From Streptomyces sp. NBC_00536 (GTDB lineage Bacteria > Actinomycetota > Actinomycetes > Streptomycetales > Streptomycetaceae): a stretch of 64,000 nucleotides of DNA. The stretch spans positions 7,068,001 to 7,132,000 of the forward strand of contig NZ_CP107819.1 of NCBI RefSeq assembly GCF_036346295.1, given 5' to 3'. The translations under genes were made by a program, and so were the position numbers. This document shows positions 1-7,467 of the stretch, piece after piece (position 1 is the stretch's first letter; each line of letters opens with the position of its first letter). The notes below the pieces were generated by a model. That model worked only from the letters and a program-made list of their open reading frames with translations, ran no database searches and was not told the DNA's origin.

Positions 1-680
1 GCCGCCGCGTACGTGAACGACTGGCCCGCGCCGGGGAAGCCGCCCGCGGTGAAGGGGATCACCCGGATCGTCGTACGGTCGCGCTCGGACTCGGCCAGGA
101 TGTGCTCCAGCTGAGCCCGGGCGACCTTCGGCCCGCCGAACTGCATGCGCAGCGCCGCTTCGTGCACCACCGCCTCGTACGACGGGGGCCGCTCGCGCGT
201 GAAGATCCGCCGACGGTTCATGCGCAGCGCCAGCCGGGCCTGGAGGTCGGCTTCCGGGAGCGGCGGGTGGGCGGTGCCGAAGACCGCCCGCGCGTGCTCC
301 TCGGTCTGCAGCAGGCCGGGTATGTGCGTGGTCACGGCCGTGTGCAACGCGACGCAGTGGTGCTCCAGTTCGCAGATGTCGAGCAGTCCCGGCGGCAGCA
401 CCCCGCGGTGCCGCTCCCACCACCCCTTGTCGCGCTCCCCGGCCATCGCCGCGAGGACGTCGACGAGCGCGGTGTCGGGGCAGTCGTAGTTGAAGGCCAG
501 CGTGCGGACCCGCTCCGCACTGATCCCGATCCGGCCGGACTCGATGTTGGGGATCCGGGTCCGGTCGACCCCCAGGAGGGCCGCGGCCTGCTGCACCGTC
601 GTGCCCGACTGCTCGCGCAGTCTGCGCAGCTCGGCGCCCAGGCGCTGCTGCCGCGCGGTCGGCGTGCTCCTCGGAGGCAT
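1..680 (-). CDS. XRE-family HTH regulator with DUF5753 domain (3' end outside window)
   Basis: The start is ATG at 680, preceded by AAGGGG. The reading frame is open to position 1, so the C-terminus is missing. Residues about 10-65 form an XRE helix-turn-helix (RLGAELRRLREQSGTTVQQA, then LLGVDRTRIPNIESGR). The rest matches the DUF5753 effector region common in Streptomyces, seen in HIPGLLQTEEHARAVF, PSYEAVVHEAALRMQFGG and TIRVIPFTAGG. Such regulators (Scr1/BldB-partner type) usually sit next to a small DUF397 protein. The place where that gene would lie, downstream on this strand, is outside the window. The regulated genes cannot be inferred. Confidence 0.88.
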   Translation of the reverse strand, partial: MPPRSTPTARQQRLGAELRRLREQSGTTVQQAAALLGVDRTRIPNIESGRIGISAERVRTLAFNYDCPDTALVDVLAAMAGERDKGWWERHRGVLPPGLLDICELEHHCVALHTAVTTHIPGLLQTEEHARAVFGTAHPPLPEADLQARLALRMNRRRIFTRERPPSYEAVVHEAALRMQFGGPKVARAQLEHILAESERDRTTIRVIPFTAGGFPGAGQSFTYAA

Positions 681-783
681 GGCGCGGTTCCCCTTTCCTG
701 TGCACCCACTTACGCTACGGTCAGTAGTGCAAGTCTCACACGGGGCGACCTTCCGGTCCCGTAGGACGCCGCGCACCACTCCC

Positions 784-2430
784 TCACTGCTGCCACATCG
801 ACTCCCGGACCTCCTGCGCGGTGGTCGGGCGCAGCTCGCCGTCGAGCAGCAGCCACCGGGTGATCCCGATCGACTCGAGGAACGGCACGTCGTGGCTGGC
901 CACGATGAGCGCCCCTTGGTAGGAATCCAGCGCGTCCGTCAACTGCCGTACGCTCGCCAGGTCCAGGTTGTTCGTCGGCTCGTCCAGCATCAGCAGCTGC
1001 GGCGCCGGATCCGCCAGCAGCAGCGCCGCGAGCGCCGCCCGGAACCGCTCGCCCCCCGAGAGGGTGCCGGCCGCCCGGTCCGCGCGCCCGCCCCGGAAGA
1101 GGAAGTGCGCGAGCCGCGCCCGGATCCGGTTGTTCGTGGCCTCCGGGGCGAACCGCGCCACGTTCTCCACCACCGACCGCTCGTCGTCGAGGACGTCGAG
1201 CCGCTGCGGCAGGAACCGCGCCGGTACGTGCGTCACCGCCTCCCCGGACACCGGCGGGAGCAGCCCGGCCACCGTGCGCAGCAGGGTGGTCTTGCCCGAG
1301 CCGTTGCGTCCGACCAGGGCGATCCGCTCCGGTCCGCGCAGCTCCCATTCGCCCGGGACCACGGCGGTGCCCGCGTGCGCCGGGCGCAGTCCGCGCAGGG
1401 TCAGCACCCCGCGCCCGGCCGGGACCAGGGTGGCGGGGAGCTCGATCCGGATCTCGTCGTCGTCGCGCACCGCCTCCACTGCCTGGTCGAGCCGCTCGCG
1501 CGCCTGCGCGAGCTTCTCGGTGTGCATGATGCGGTGCTTGCCCGCCGACACCTGGGCCTGCCGCTTCCGCTCGCCCATCACGATCTTGGGCTCGCGCTTG
1601 GTGTCGTTCATCTTCTGTCCGTACCGCTTGCGGCGGGCCAGCTTGACGTGCGCGTCGGACAGTTCGCGCTTCTGGCGCTGTACGTCGGCCTCCGCGACCC
1701 GGACCAGTCGCTCGGCGGCCTCCTGCTCGGCGGCCAGGATCTCCTCGTAGGCACCGAAGTTCCCGCCGTACCAGCGGACTTCGCCCTCGCGCAGCTCGGC
1801 GATCTGGTCGACCCGGTCCAGCAGTTCCCGGTCGTGGCTGACCAGGACCAGGACGCCGGTCCAGGATTCGACGGCGGCGTAGAGCCGCCGGCGGGCCCGC
1901 AGGTCGAGGTTGTTGGTGGGTTCGTCGAGCAGCAGGACGTCGGGCCGGGCGATCAGCAGCGCGGCCAGCCGCAGCAGTACGGACTCCCCGCCGGACAGCT
2001 CGCCGACCGTGCGGTCGAGGCCGATCCGGCCCAGTCCCAGCTGGTCGAGGGTGGCGATCGCCCGCTCCTCCACGTCCCAGTCGTCGCCGACCGCCGTGAA
2101 GTTGGCCTCGGTGGCCTCGCCCGCCTCGATGGCGTGCAGGGCGGCGCGGACGGTGGCGATCCCGAGGGCCTCGTCCACGCGGAGCGAGGTGTCGAGGGTG
2201 ATCCCCTGGGGGAGGTGGCCGACCGTACTCGCCACGGCGATCTGGCCGTCCGTGGCGGTCAGTTCACCCGAGATCAGTTTCAACAGGGTTGATTTGCCCG
2301 AGCCGTTGAGGCCGATCAGGCCGGTGCGGCCGGGGCCGACGGCGAGCTGGAGCCCATCGAAGACGGGGGTGCCGTCGGGCCAGTCGAAGGACAGGGCGGA
2401 ACACGTGACGAACGTAGGGGCATGGCTCAT
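784..2430 (-). CDS. ABC-F family ATPase (548 aa)
   Basis: This protein has two nucleotide-binding domains and no membrane segments, the ABC-F layout. Walker A motifs are GLNGSGKST near residue 40 and GRNGSGKTT near 372. The signatures are LSGGES and LSGGER, and both halves carry the LLLDEPTNNLDL or MLDEPTNNLDL Walker B/D-loop. A charged linker of about 90 residues separates the halves (QKRELSDAHVKLARRKRYGQ). ABC-F proteins act on the ribosome, either in translation or in protection from ribosome-targeting antibiotics; which role applies here cannot be read from the sequence. The RBS is GGAGG just before ATG 2430. A 48-codon open frame upstream ends on the start codon (see 2427-2573). Confidence 0.92.
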   Translation of the reverse strand: MSHAPTFVTCSALSFDWPDGTPVFDGLQLAVGPGRTGLIGLNGSGKSTLLKLISGELTATDGQIAVASTVGHLPQGITLDTSLRVDEALGIATVRAALHAIEAGEATEANFTAVGDDWDVEERAIATLDQLGLGRIGLDRTVGELSGGESVLLRLAALLIARPDVLLLDEPTNNLDLRARRRLYAAVESWTGVLVLVSHDRELLDRVDQIAELREGEVRWYGGNFGAYEEILAAEQEAAERLVRVAEADVQRQKRELSDAHVKLARRKRYGQKMNDTKREPKIVMGERKRQAQVSAGKHRIMHTEKLAQARERLDQAVEAVRDDDEIRIELPATLVPAGRGVLTLRGLRPAHAGTAVVPGEWELRGPERIALVGRNGSGKTTLLRTVAGLLPPVSGEAVTHVPARFLPQRLDVLDDERSVVENVARFAPEATNNRIRARLAHFLFRGGRADRAAGTLSGGERFRAALAALLLADPAPQLLMLDEPTNNLDLASVRQLTDALDSYQGALIVASHDVPFLESIGITRWLLLDGELRPTTAQEVRESMWQQ

Positions 2431-2573
2431 GGAGGCCTCCAGGTTGCGTGAATGGTGCGGTGCAACGCGGGGAGACAGCCGACGGCGAGCGCTCCTGACG
2501 AAGGGCTTGGGGGGTCGGTGTCTCGGACCTCAGACGAGCAATGTCCTACTCCGTTTCGGCGGCGATGGGGCAT
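2427..2573 (-). other. Possible upstream ORF (48 codons) overlapping the ABC-F start
   Basis: An ATG at 2573 opens a frame of 48 codons. It starts MPHRRRNGVGH and its TGA stop overlaps the ATG of the ABC-F gene (ATGA). I see no Shine-Dalgarno sequence in front of it. ABC-F resistance genes are often controlled by leader-peptide attenuation, so this frame could be a leader. It may equally be a chance open frame in GC-rich DNA. Confidence 0.25.
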
Positions 2574-2625
2574 CCACGAAGCTACGGGGGGCCGCCGGCC
2601 GCCCGCAAACGATTTTGGCGCGCCG

Positions 2626-3042
2626 TCAGCAGGAGTCGCGCATCAGCTCGGCCAGGCTGTGGTCCATGTCCAGGTACAGGTGCTCCAGCCCCGGCGGGAC
2701 CACGGTCGCCGCCCGCTCCAGGAAGCGGAGCAGTTCCGAGGTGGCCATCAGGACGATGGCGACGCCCTCCGGAGCGTGGAACTCCACCACGGTCCGGCCC
2801 GATCCGTACGGCCGCACCCGGACGTCGCCGTGGCCGCAGGGGCGCTCCAGCCCGGCCTCCAGCAGCTCGCGGGCGAAGGTCCACGACACCTCGACGCCCT
2901 CCAGCGTCGCCGGCGCGGGGAAGGCCATGCGGACGGCGAAGGGGTCCGAGCGGTCGTAGTGGAAGGTGACGGGGACGGTCTCGACCTTCGGCGCTGCGGC
3001 GACCAGACGGGCCTGCACGGCCTGCTCGATGATGGTGATCAA
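2626..3042 (-). CDS. SsgA-like protein (SALP), sporulation/cell-division regulator
   Basis: This protein of about 138 aa belongs to the SsgA/SsgB family, which occurs in sporulating actinomycetes and controls septum placement and cell-wall remodelling. Family landmarks are TFHYDRSDPFAVRMAF, VSWTFARELLEAGLERPCG, GDVRVRPYG and the end PPGLEHLYLDMDHSLAELM. I chose the TTG at 3042 because GGGAG lies eight bases upstream and the length then matches the family (about 130-145 aa). A longer frame reaches 3243 but adds a proline/arginine-rich lead without family character. Its paralogue group (SsgA to SsgG) cannot be fixed by eye. The 5' region carries a 16-bp perfect palindrome (3172-3187). Confidence 0.88.
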   Translation of the reverse strand: MITIIEQAVQARLVAAAPKVETVPVTFHYDRSDPFAVRMAFPAPATLEGVEVSWTFARELLEAGLERPCGHGDVRVRPYGSGRTVVEFHAPEGVAIVLMATSELLRFLERAATVVPPGLEHLYLDMDHSLAELMRDSC

Positions 3043-3171
3043 GGCTCGCTCCCTTGCGGCGATCGGTTGCCGGGCGGTGGCTGGGGCCCGGCAACCGGAT
3101 AGACGCGGGAAAACGCGAATCCGTGCATGGGGGAAGGACGTGAGCTGTGTCACCGAATGGCCGGAACCGAT

Positions 3172-3187
3172 CTGTGTGATCACACAG
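3172..3187. promoter_or_regulatory. 16-bp perfect palindrome, putative operator
   Basis: The sequence CTGTGTGATCACACAG is a perfect dyad. It lies in the 361-bp gap between the SsgA-like gene (minus) and the secreted-protein gene (plus). Its core TGTGATCACA resembles GntR- or Crp-like half sites joined without a spacer. The rest of the gap (3043-3403) holds the tandem repeat at 3242-3265 and nothing else that I recognise. Confidence 0.5.
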
Positions 3188-3241
3188 CCGGGCCGTGGTG
3201 TGCATGGGGCACAAGGAGACCCGGGCGGCGCGGGGGGCCGC

Positions 3242-3265
3242 ACACCGGTTCAACACCGGTTCAAC
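3242..3265. repeat. Two overlapping 13-bp direct repeats at 11-bp spacing
   Basis: ACACCGGTTCAAC occurs at 3242-3254 and again at 3253-3265, offset by 11 bp, about one helical turn. Direct repeats with this phase are typical of response-regulator sites. No factor is identified. Confidence 0.4.
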
Positions 3266-3403
3266 TAAGGCTGGATTCCGCTCGCTCCACAGGCCCAAAG
3301 GATCACCCGTGTCGCCGAACGGGCACCCTCCGTGGTCGCGGGGCCCGGCCAGGGAACCGGGCACCCTGGACGGCCGCCGCGGGGTGCGTTAGCTTCCGGC
3401 GCC

Positions 3404-4516
3404 ATGAGACTTCTGGCAGTTGGCATGTGCGCGGCAGCCCTGGTCGGGGTGCTGGCAGCCCCCGCCCAGGCGCGGCCCTCCGCCTTACCCGGCCCCGGTC
3501 CCGCCGCGGACCTCGCGTCCGGTTCCGTCGCCGGGCTCGGCTGGGCCCTCAAGCCCACCGGTACGGACGCGCGCTTCCGCGGGCTGGCGGCGGTGGACCG
3601 CTCGACGGCCTGGGTCTCCGGATCCCACGGCACGGTGCTGCGCACCGTGGACGGCGGGCGCAGCTGGGGCGACGTCTCACCGCCCGGCGCCGCCGGACTG
3701 GAGCTGCGCGACATCGAGGCCTTCGACGCGCGGCGCGCGCTCGCCCTGTCGATCGGCGAGGGCCCGGACTCCCGGGTCTGGCGGACCGAGGACGGCGGGG
3801 CGAGCTGGACCGAGACCTTCCGCAACCCGGACCCGCGGGCCTTCTACGACTGCATGACCTTCTTCGACCCCGCCCACGGGCTGGCCGTCAGCGACCCGGT
3901 GGACGGGAAGTTCCGGATCCTGTCCACGGCGGACGGCGGCCGCAGCTGGCGGGTGCTGCCCAATGCCGGGATGCCGGACGCGCTGCCCGGCGAGGCCGGG
4001 TTCGCCGCGAGCGGGCAGTGCCTGGTCAGCGCGGGCCGGAACGACGTCTGGCTGGCCACCGGGGGCGGTGCGAACGCCCGCGTGCTGCACTCCGCGGACC
4101 GGGGGCTGACCTGGAGCGCGGCCGATTCCACCGTTCCGGCGGGCGATCCCGCGAAGGGGGTCTTCGGCCTGGCCTTCCGCGACCGCGGGCACGGCCTGGC
4201 GGTGGGCGGCGACTACCGGACCGGCGAGGCGTCCCCGCGGGCCGGGGCGGTCTCCGCCGACGCGGGCCGTACCTGGCGTCCGGCGGGCGCGCCGCCGCCC
4301 GCCTACCGCTCGGGGGTGGCCTGGGTCCCGTACACCGGGGTGGTGGCCCTCGCGGTCGGACCGACCGGTACGGACCTCACCCTCGACGCGGGCCGCAACT
4401 GGCGGCCGCTGGCCACGGGTTCCTTCGACACGGTCGCCTGCACCGCGGACCTGACGTGCTGGGCCGCGGGTGAGAAGGGCCGGGTGGCCCGGCTGGAAGT
4501 GGGCGCGGGGGAGTAG
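3404..4516 (+). CDS. Secreted BNR/YCF48-like beta-propeller protein
   Basis: This 370-aa protein has a Sec signal peptide (MRLLAVGMCAAALVGVLAAPAQA, cleavage probably after AQA near residue 23). The mature part repeats the Asp-box pattern of BNR/sialidase-type propellers: TVDGGRSW, TEDGGASW, TADGGRSW, SADRGLTW, SADAGRTW and DAGRNW, with W spaced about 45-60 residues apart. This points to a six- or seven-bladed secreted propeller. Relatives are often annotated as oxidoreductases or YCF48 photosystem factors, but no enzymatic motif is visible. Two cysteines near the end (CTADLTCWAAG) may form a disulphide. The ATG at 3404 places the signal peptide at the terminus. A bidirectional terminator follows. 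Confidence 0.8.
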   Translation: MRLLAVGMCAAALVGVLAAPAQARPSALPGPGPAADLASGSVAGLGWALKPTGTDARFRGLAAVDRSTAWVSGSHGTVLRTVDGGRSWGDVSPPGAAGLELRDIEAFDARRALALSIGEGPDSRVWRTEDGGASWTETFRNPDPRAFYDCMTFFDPAHGLAVSDPVDGKFRILSTADGGRSWRVLPNAGMPDALPGEAGFAASGQCLVSAGRNDVWLATGGGANARVLHSADRGLTWSAADSTVPAGDPAKGVFGLAFRDRGHGLAVGGDYRTGEASPRAGAVSADAGRTWRPAGAPPPAYRSGVAWVPYTGVVALAVGPTGTDLTLDAGRNWRPLATGSFDTVACTADLTCWAAGEKGRVARLEVGAGE

Positions 4517-4527
4517 CGGGGCTGCCC

Positions 4528-4563
4528 GGTGGTGTGCCCCGAAGGTCCGCGGGGCACACCACC
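4528..4563. terminator. Bidirectional hairpin terminator
   Basis: The arms GGTGGTGTGCCCC (4528-4540) and GGGGCACACCACC (4551-4563) are perfectly complementary over 13 bp with a 10-nt loop. The hairpin lies between two convergent genes. As is usual in Streptomyces there is no clear U-tract. Confidence 0.8.
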
Positions 4564-4582
4564 AGACACCGAAGGGGGCCCG

Positions 4583-4882
4583 CTACGCGAGCGGTGCCTC
4601 GCGGACCGTGGCCAGGTCGGTCGAGGTCTTCGTCGCGATGAACTCGATGATCCGGTAGGCGCAGACGCCCGCCACCGCGAAGGGATCCTCGGCGGCGATC
4701 TTCTCGATCTCGGCGCGGGAGACGCCGCCGGCCAGGATCACGCCCCCCTCGCGCGGCACCTTGCGGCCCGAGGCGAGGAAGACGCCGGAGGCGTAGTAGC
4801 CGTCCAGCCAGGCGATGTGGGCGTCCATGTGGTCTTCGACGGCTTCGATGGGCGCGGTGTAGCTCAACTCCATTACGAACAT
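4583..4882 (-). CDS. YciI-family protein
   Basis: This small 99-aa protein has the ferredoxin-like YciI fold. The family pattern is MELSYTAPIEAVEDHMDAHIAWLDGYYASG, with the conserved H-x(3)-H pair near residues 18-22 and a later DPFAVAGVCAYRI (DPF motif). The biochemical role of most YciI proteins is unknown; some are linked to dioxygenase-like or dehydrochlorinase chemistry. The start ATG at 4882 is only 26 bp from the divergent endonuclease V start. No Shine-Dalgarno precedes it, and TAGCCT lies 7 nt before the ATG, so a leaderless transcript is likely. Confidence 0.88.
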   Translation of the reverse strand: MFVMELSYTAPIEAVEDHMDAHIAWLDGYYASGVFLASGRKVPREGGVILAGGVSRAEIEKIAAEDPFAVAGVCAYRIIEFIATKTSTDLATVREAPLA

Positions 4883-4908
4883 GATCGCCAGGCTACTCTC
4901 GCACCATC
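4883..4908. promoter_or_regulatory. 26-bp divergent promoter with overlapping -10 elements, likely leaderless both ways
   Basis: Only 26 bp separate the two start codons. On the minus strand TAGCCT (4895-4890) is followed after 7 nt by the yciI ATG. On the plus strand TACTCT (4894-4899) is followed after 9 nt by the nfi ATG. The two -10 candidates overlap, neither gene has an RBS, and any -35 must lie inside the opposing gene. Confidence 0.45.
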
Positions 4909-5586
4909 ATGACGAGTGTGAAGACCCCCGCAGATGAGGCCGAGGCCCGGGCGATACAGGACGAACTGCGCCACCAGGTCGTGCTCGACGAGGCCGGACC
5001 GCCGGTCGGGCAGGGCCGGGTGACCGGTGTCGACGTGGCGTACGACGACGAGCGCGACCTGGTCGCCGCCGCGGCCGTCGTCCTCGACGCGCGCACCCTG
5101 GAGGTCGTCGAGGAGGCGACCGCCGTGGGGCACGTGAGCTTCCCGTACGTACCGGGCCTGCTCGCCTTCCGTGAACTGCCCACCGTGCTGGCCGCCCTGG
5201 ACGCGCTGACCTCGCCGCCCGGGCTCGTCGTCTGCGACGGCTACGGCCTCGCGCACCCCCGCGGCTTCGGGCTCGCCTGCCACCTCGGGGTGGTCACCGG
5301 GCTGGCGACCATCGGCGTCGCGAAGAATCCGTTCACCTTCACCTACGAGGAACCGGGCGCCCGGCGGGGAGACGCCTCCCCCCTCCGCGCTCCCGACGGC
5401 ACCGAGGTCGGCCGGGCGCTGCGCACCCAGGACGGGATCAAGCCGGTGTACGTGTCCGTGGGCCACCGGGTCTCCCTCGACAACGCGGCCGCGCACACCC
5501 TCGCCCTGAGCCCGCGCTTCCGGATCCCCGAGACCACCCGGCACGCCGACGCCCTCTGCCGACGGGCCCTGCGCGAGGCCCGCTGA
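4909..5586 (+). CDS. nfi: Endonuclease V (deoxyinosine 3' endonuclease)
   Basis: This 225-aa protein cleaves DNA or RNA next to inosine and acts in repair of deaminated adenine. The family motifs are in order: RVTGVDVAYDDE (first catalytic Asp), PYVPGLLAFRELP (catalytic Glu), VVCDGYGLAHPRGFGLACHLG (catalytic Asp and the conserved AHPR-x2-G-x2-HLG) and TIGVAKN. The length is normal. A 13-residue insertion or loop (EEPGARRGDASPL) precedes GRALRTQDGIKPVYVSVGH. It is divergent from the YciI gene with 26 bp between the starts. The next gene downstream is on the other strand. Confidence 0.93.
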   Translation: MTSVKTPADEAEARAIQDELRHQVVLDEAGPPVGQGRVTGVDVAYDDERDLVAAAAVVLDARTLEVVEEATAVGHVSFPYVPGLLAFRELPTVLAALDALTSPPGLVVCDGYGLAHPRGFGLACHLGVVTGLATIGVAKNPFTFTYEEPGARRGDASPLRAPDGTEVGRALRTQDGIKPVYVSVGHRVSLDNAAAHTLALSPRFRIPETTRHADALCRRALREAR

Positions 5587-5634
5587 GGGGCGCGGGCAGT
5601 ACGGACAGTACAGACCGTACGGACACCCGCGGGC

Positions 5635-6843
5635 TCACACCGCGCGCTCGTCCACCACCCGGAAGCGGATCCCCGCCTTCTGGAGCCGCTCCAGCAGCGC
5701 GTCCCCCATCGCGACCGCCGTGGTCACCTGCCCCGAGACCGCCGGGAGCCGGTCGTACGCCAGGCAGAGCGCCGCCTCGCCGAGCATCTTCGCCGTCTCC
5801 CCGTACCCGGGATCGCCGCCCGCGACCTCCGTGAACACCCGGCGCCCGCCGCCCTCGCCCACGAAGCGGACCGTGAACCAGCTGCGCGCCCTGCGCTCCG
5901 CGTCCGGTCCCTGCCCCGGCTCCCACAGGCCGGACAGCAGCCGCCGTACGGCCGGGACCTGGGCCAGGGCGACCGTCGCGCCGACCGCCCCCGCACCGGC
6001 CACCGCGACCGGCAGGTGCCGCACGGAGGCGTAGTGCCGGTAGCGGAAGTCCGGACCGTAGCGCTCCAGCGCGGCCGCCGAACGGGCCACCACCGCGGGG
6101 TCCAGGGTGGGCAGCGGCAGTGCCCAGGTCCCGGTCTCCCGGCTGTAGCGGGGGACCCCGACGGGACCCCGGGCCCGGCGGCCCAGCAGCCGGGGTTCGT
6201 GCAGCCGGCGCGCCCGCGCCGCGGCCAGGGTCTGCGGCCCGCGCCCGAAGGCGCCGAGCGCCGAGGCCAGGGTGCCGCCGGAGAAGGTGGCGTGCGTGCG
6301 CAGGAAACCGTCCACGGTCAGCGGGACGCCCTCGGGCAGCTGCCGGACGGTGAAGTACGCGCCGAGGTCGGCGGGGATGGAATCGAAGCCGCAGGCGTGC
6401 ACGATCCGCGCCCCGCTCTCCCGGGCCCGCGCGTCGTGCTCGACGTACATCCGGTCCACGAACTCCGGTTCCCCGGTGAGGTCCAGGTAGTCGGTGCCGC
6501 TCCCGGCGCAGGCGGCGACCAGCTCTCCGCCGTACCGGACGTACGGGCCCACGGTCGTGGCCAGCACCCGGGTGGCCGCGGCGAGTTCGCGCACCTGCCG
6601 CGGATCGGCGGCGTCCGCGGTCAGCAGCGGCAGCTCCGCGCAGCCGGGGTGGACGGCGGCGAGCCGCTCGCGGAGCCGTTCGAGCTTGGCGCGGTCCCGG
6701 CCCGCGAGCGCCCACCGGAATCCGGCGGGCGCGTGCGCGGCGAGGTACTCGGCGGTCAGTGCCCCGACGAACCCGGTCGCCCCGAAGAGGACGACGTCAT
6801 AGGCGCGTTCAGGTGTGTTGTGCCTCGTGTTCAGGCTGTTCAT
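5635..6843 (-). CDS. Saccharopine dehydrogenase-like / trans-acting enoyl reductase family protein
   Basis: This 402-aa NAD(P)-binding protein starts its Rossmann fold at residue 17 (VVLFGATGFVGALTAEYLA). The family pattern continues with RWALAGRDRAKLERLRERL, VLATTVGPYVRYGGELVAAC, GTDYLDLTGEPEFV and HACGFDSIPADLGAY. This set is typical of the actinobacterial saccharopine_dehydrogenase/MmpL-associated enoyl reductase group (Rv2449c and Rv2953 relatives). Rv2953 reduces an enoyl intermediate in glycolipid synthesis. The substrate here is unknown. The RBS AGGAGCGGTA directly precedes ATG 6843. The divergent gap to 6939 is short (95 bp) and contains TAGCGT as a possible -10. Confidence 0.85.
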   Translation of the reverse strand: MNSLNTRHNTPERAYDVVLFGATGFVGALTAEYLAAHAPAGFRWALAGRDRAKLERLRERLAAVHPGCAELPLLTADAADPRQVRELAAATRVLATTVGPYVRYGGELVAACAGSGTDYLDLTGEPEFVDRMYVEHDARARESGARIVHACGFDSIPADLGAYFTVRQLPEGVPLTVDGFLRTHATFSGGTLASALGAFGRGPQTLAAARARRLHEPRLLGRRARGPVGVPRYSRETGTWALPLPTLDPAVVARSAAALERYGPDFRYRHYASVRHLPVAVAGAGAVGATVALAQVPAVRRLLSGLWEPGQGPDAERRARSWFTVRFVGEGGGRRVFTEVAGGDPGYGETAKMLGEAALCLAYDRLPAVSGQVTTAVAMGDALLERLQKAGIRFRVVDERAV

Positions 6844-6938
6844 TACCGCTCCTCCCGACTGCTGTCGGTCGCTGAGGCTAGCGTGAGGACCGACTGTCCG
6901 TGCGAGCAGGTGCGACCTGCGGTGAGTGGGAGGCGTCG

Positions 6939-7331
6939 ATGAAGGCTGCGGTGCGCAAGTGGGAGGCCGTACGGGAGTTCGCCCTCGGGCTGCCCGAGGC
7001 GGTGGAGGAGCACCCGTGGGGCCCGGACAGCTGCGTGGTCAAGATCAACAAGAAGATCTTCCTCTTCCTGGGCAGTGCCGACGGCCCCGAGCCGCCCGGT
7101 CTGTCGGTCAAGCTCAAGGACGAGGCGCTGCACGGCCACGCGATGACCGCGCCGGGCGCCGCCCCCACCGGGTACGGCCTGGGCCGCTCGGGCTGGGTCA
7201 CCGTACCGCTGGGGGAGAAGGGGTCGCCGGACGCCGAGGTGGTGTGCGAGTGGGTGGAGGAGAGCTACCGGACCGTGGCCCTCAAGCGGCATGTGAAGGC
7301 GCTCGACGACCGCTCCGCCGGTGAGGGGTAG
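6939..7331 (+). CDS. MmcQ/YjbR (DUF419) family protein
   Basis: This protein of about 130 aa has the double-wing, DNA-binding-like YjbR fold. Landmarks are REFALGLPEAVEEHPWGP, CVVKINKKIFLFLG, LSVKLKDE and the end GWVTVPLGEKGSPDAEVVCE with WVEESYRTVALKRHVKAL. I chose ATG 6939 because GGGAGG lies 5-6 nt upstream; a GTG at 6900 would add 13 residues that do not look family-like. The molecular function of the family is unproven. A second, different member sits at 60693. Confidence 0.85.
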   Translation: MKAAVRKWEAVREFALGLPEAVEEHPWGPDSCVVKINKKIFLFLGSADGPEPPGLSVKLKDEALHGHAMTAPGAAPTGYGLGRSGWVTVPLGEKGSPDAEVVCEWVEESYRTVALKRHVKALDDRSAGEG

Positions 7332-7350
7332 GACGAGTGGGGGAAAGTCA

Positions 7351-7366
7351 CTAAGCGCTTGCTCGG
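7351..7366. promoter_or_regulatory. KstR2/TetR-like operator candidate
   Basis: CTAAGCGCTTGCTCGG contains the perfect 8-bp dyad AAGCGCTT. Read on the other strand, AGCAAGCGCTTAG agrees with the actinobacterial KstR2 consensus (AnCAAGnnCTTGnT) except for one position. The site lies 18 bp upstream of the -35 of the acyl-CoA operon promoter, so a TetR-type lipid regulator is plausible. Confidence 0.5.
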
Positions 7367-7383
7367 TCGACCGCCCCAAGGGG

Positions 7384-7412
7384 TTGTGCTGAGCCGGACC
7401 CGTTCCTAGCAT
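7384..7412 (+). promoter_or_regulatory. Promoter of the acyl-CoA oxidation operon
   Basis: TTGTGC (7384-7389) and TAGCAT (7407-7412) are separated by 17 bp, a good vegetative-type promoter. It predicts transcription starting near 7418, about 50 nt before the first gene of the operon. Confidence 0.55.
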
Positions 7413-7467
7413 CACTGGTGTTACATCAGTTGTGTCACACAGGGGTACCACGGATGCTGGGGGCTCG

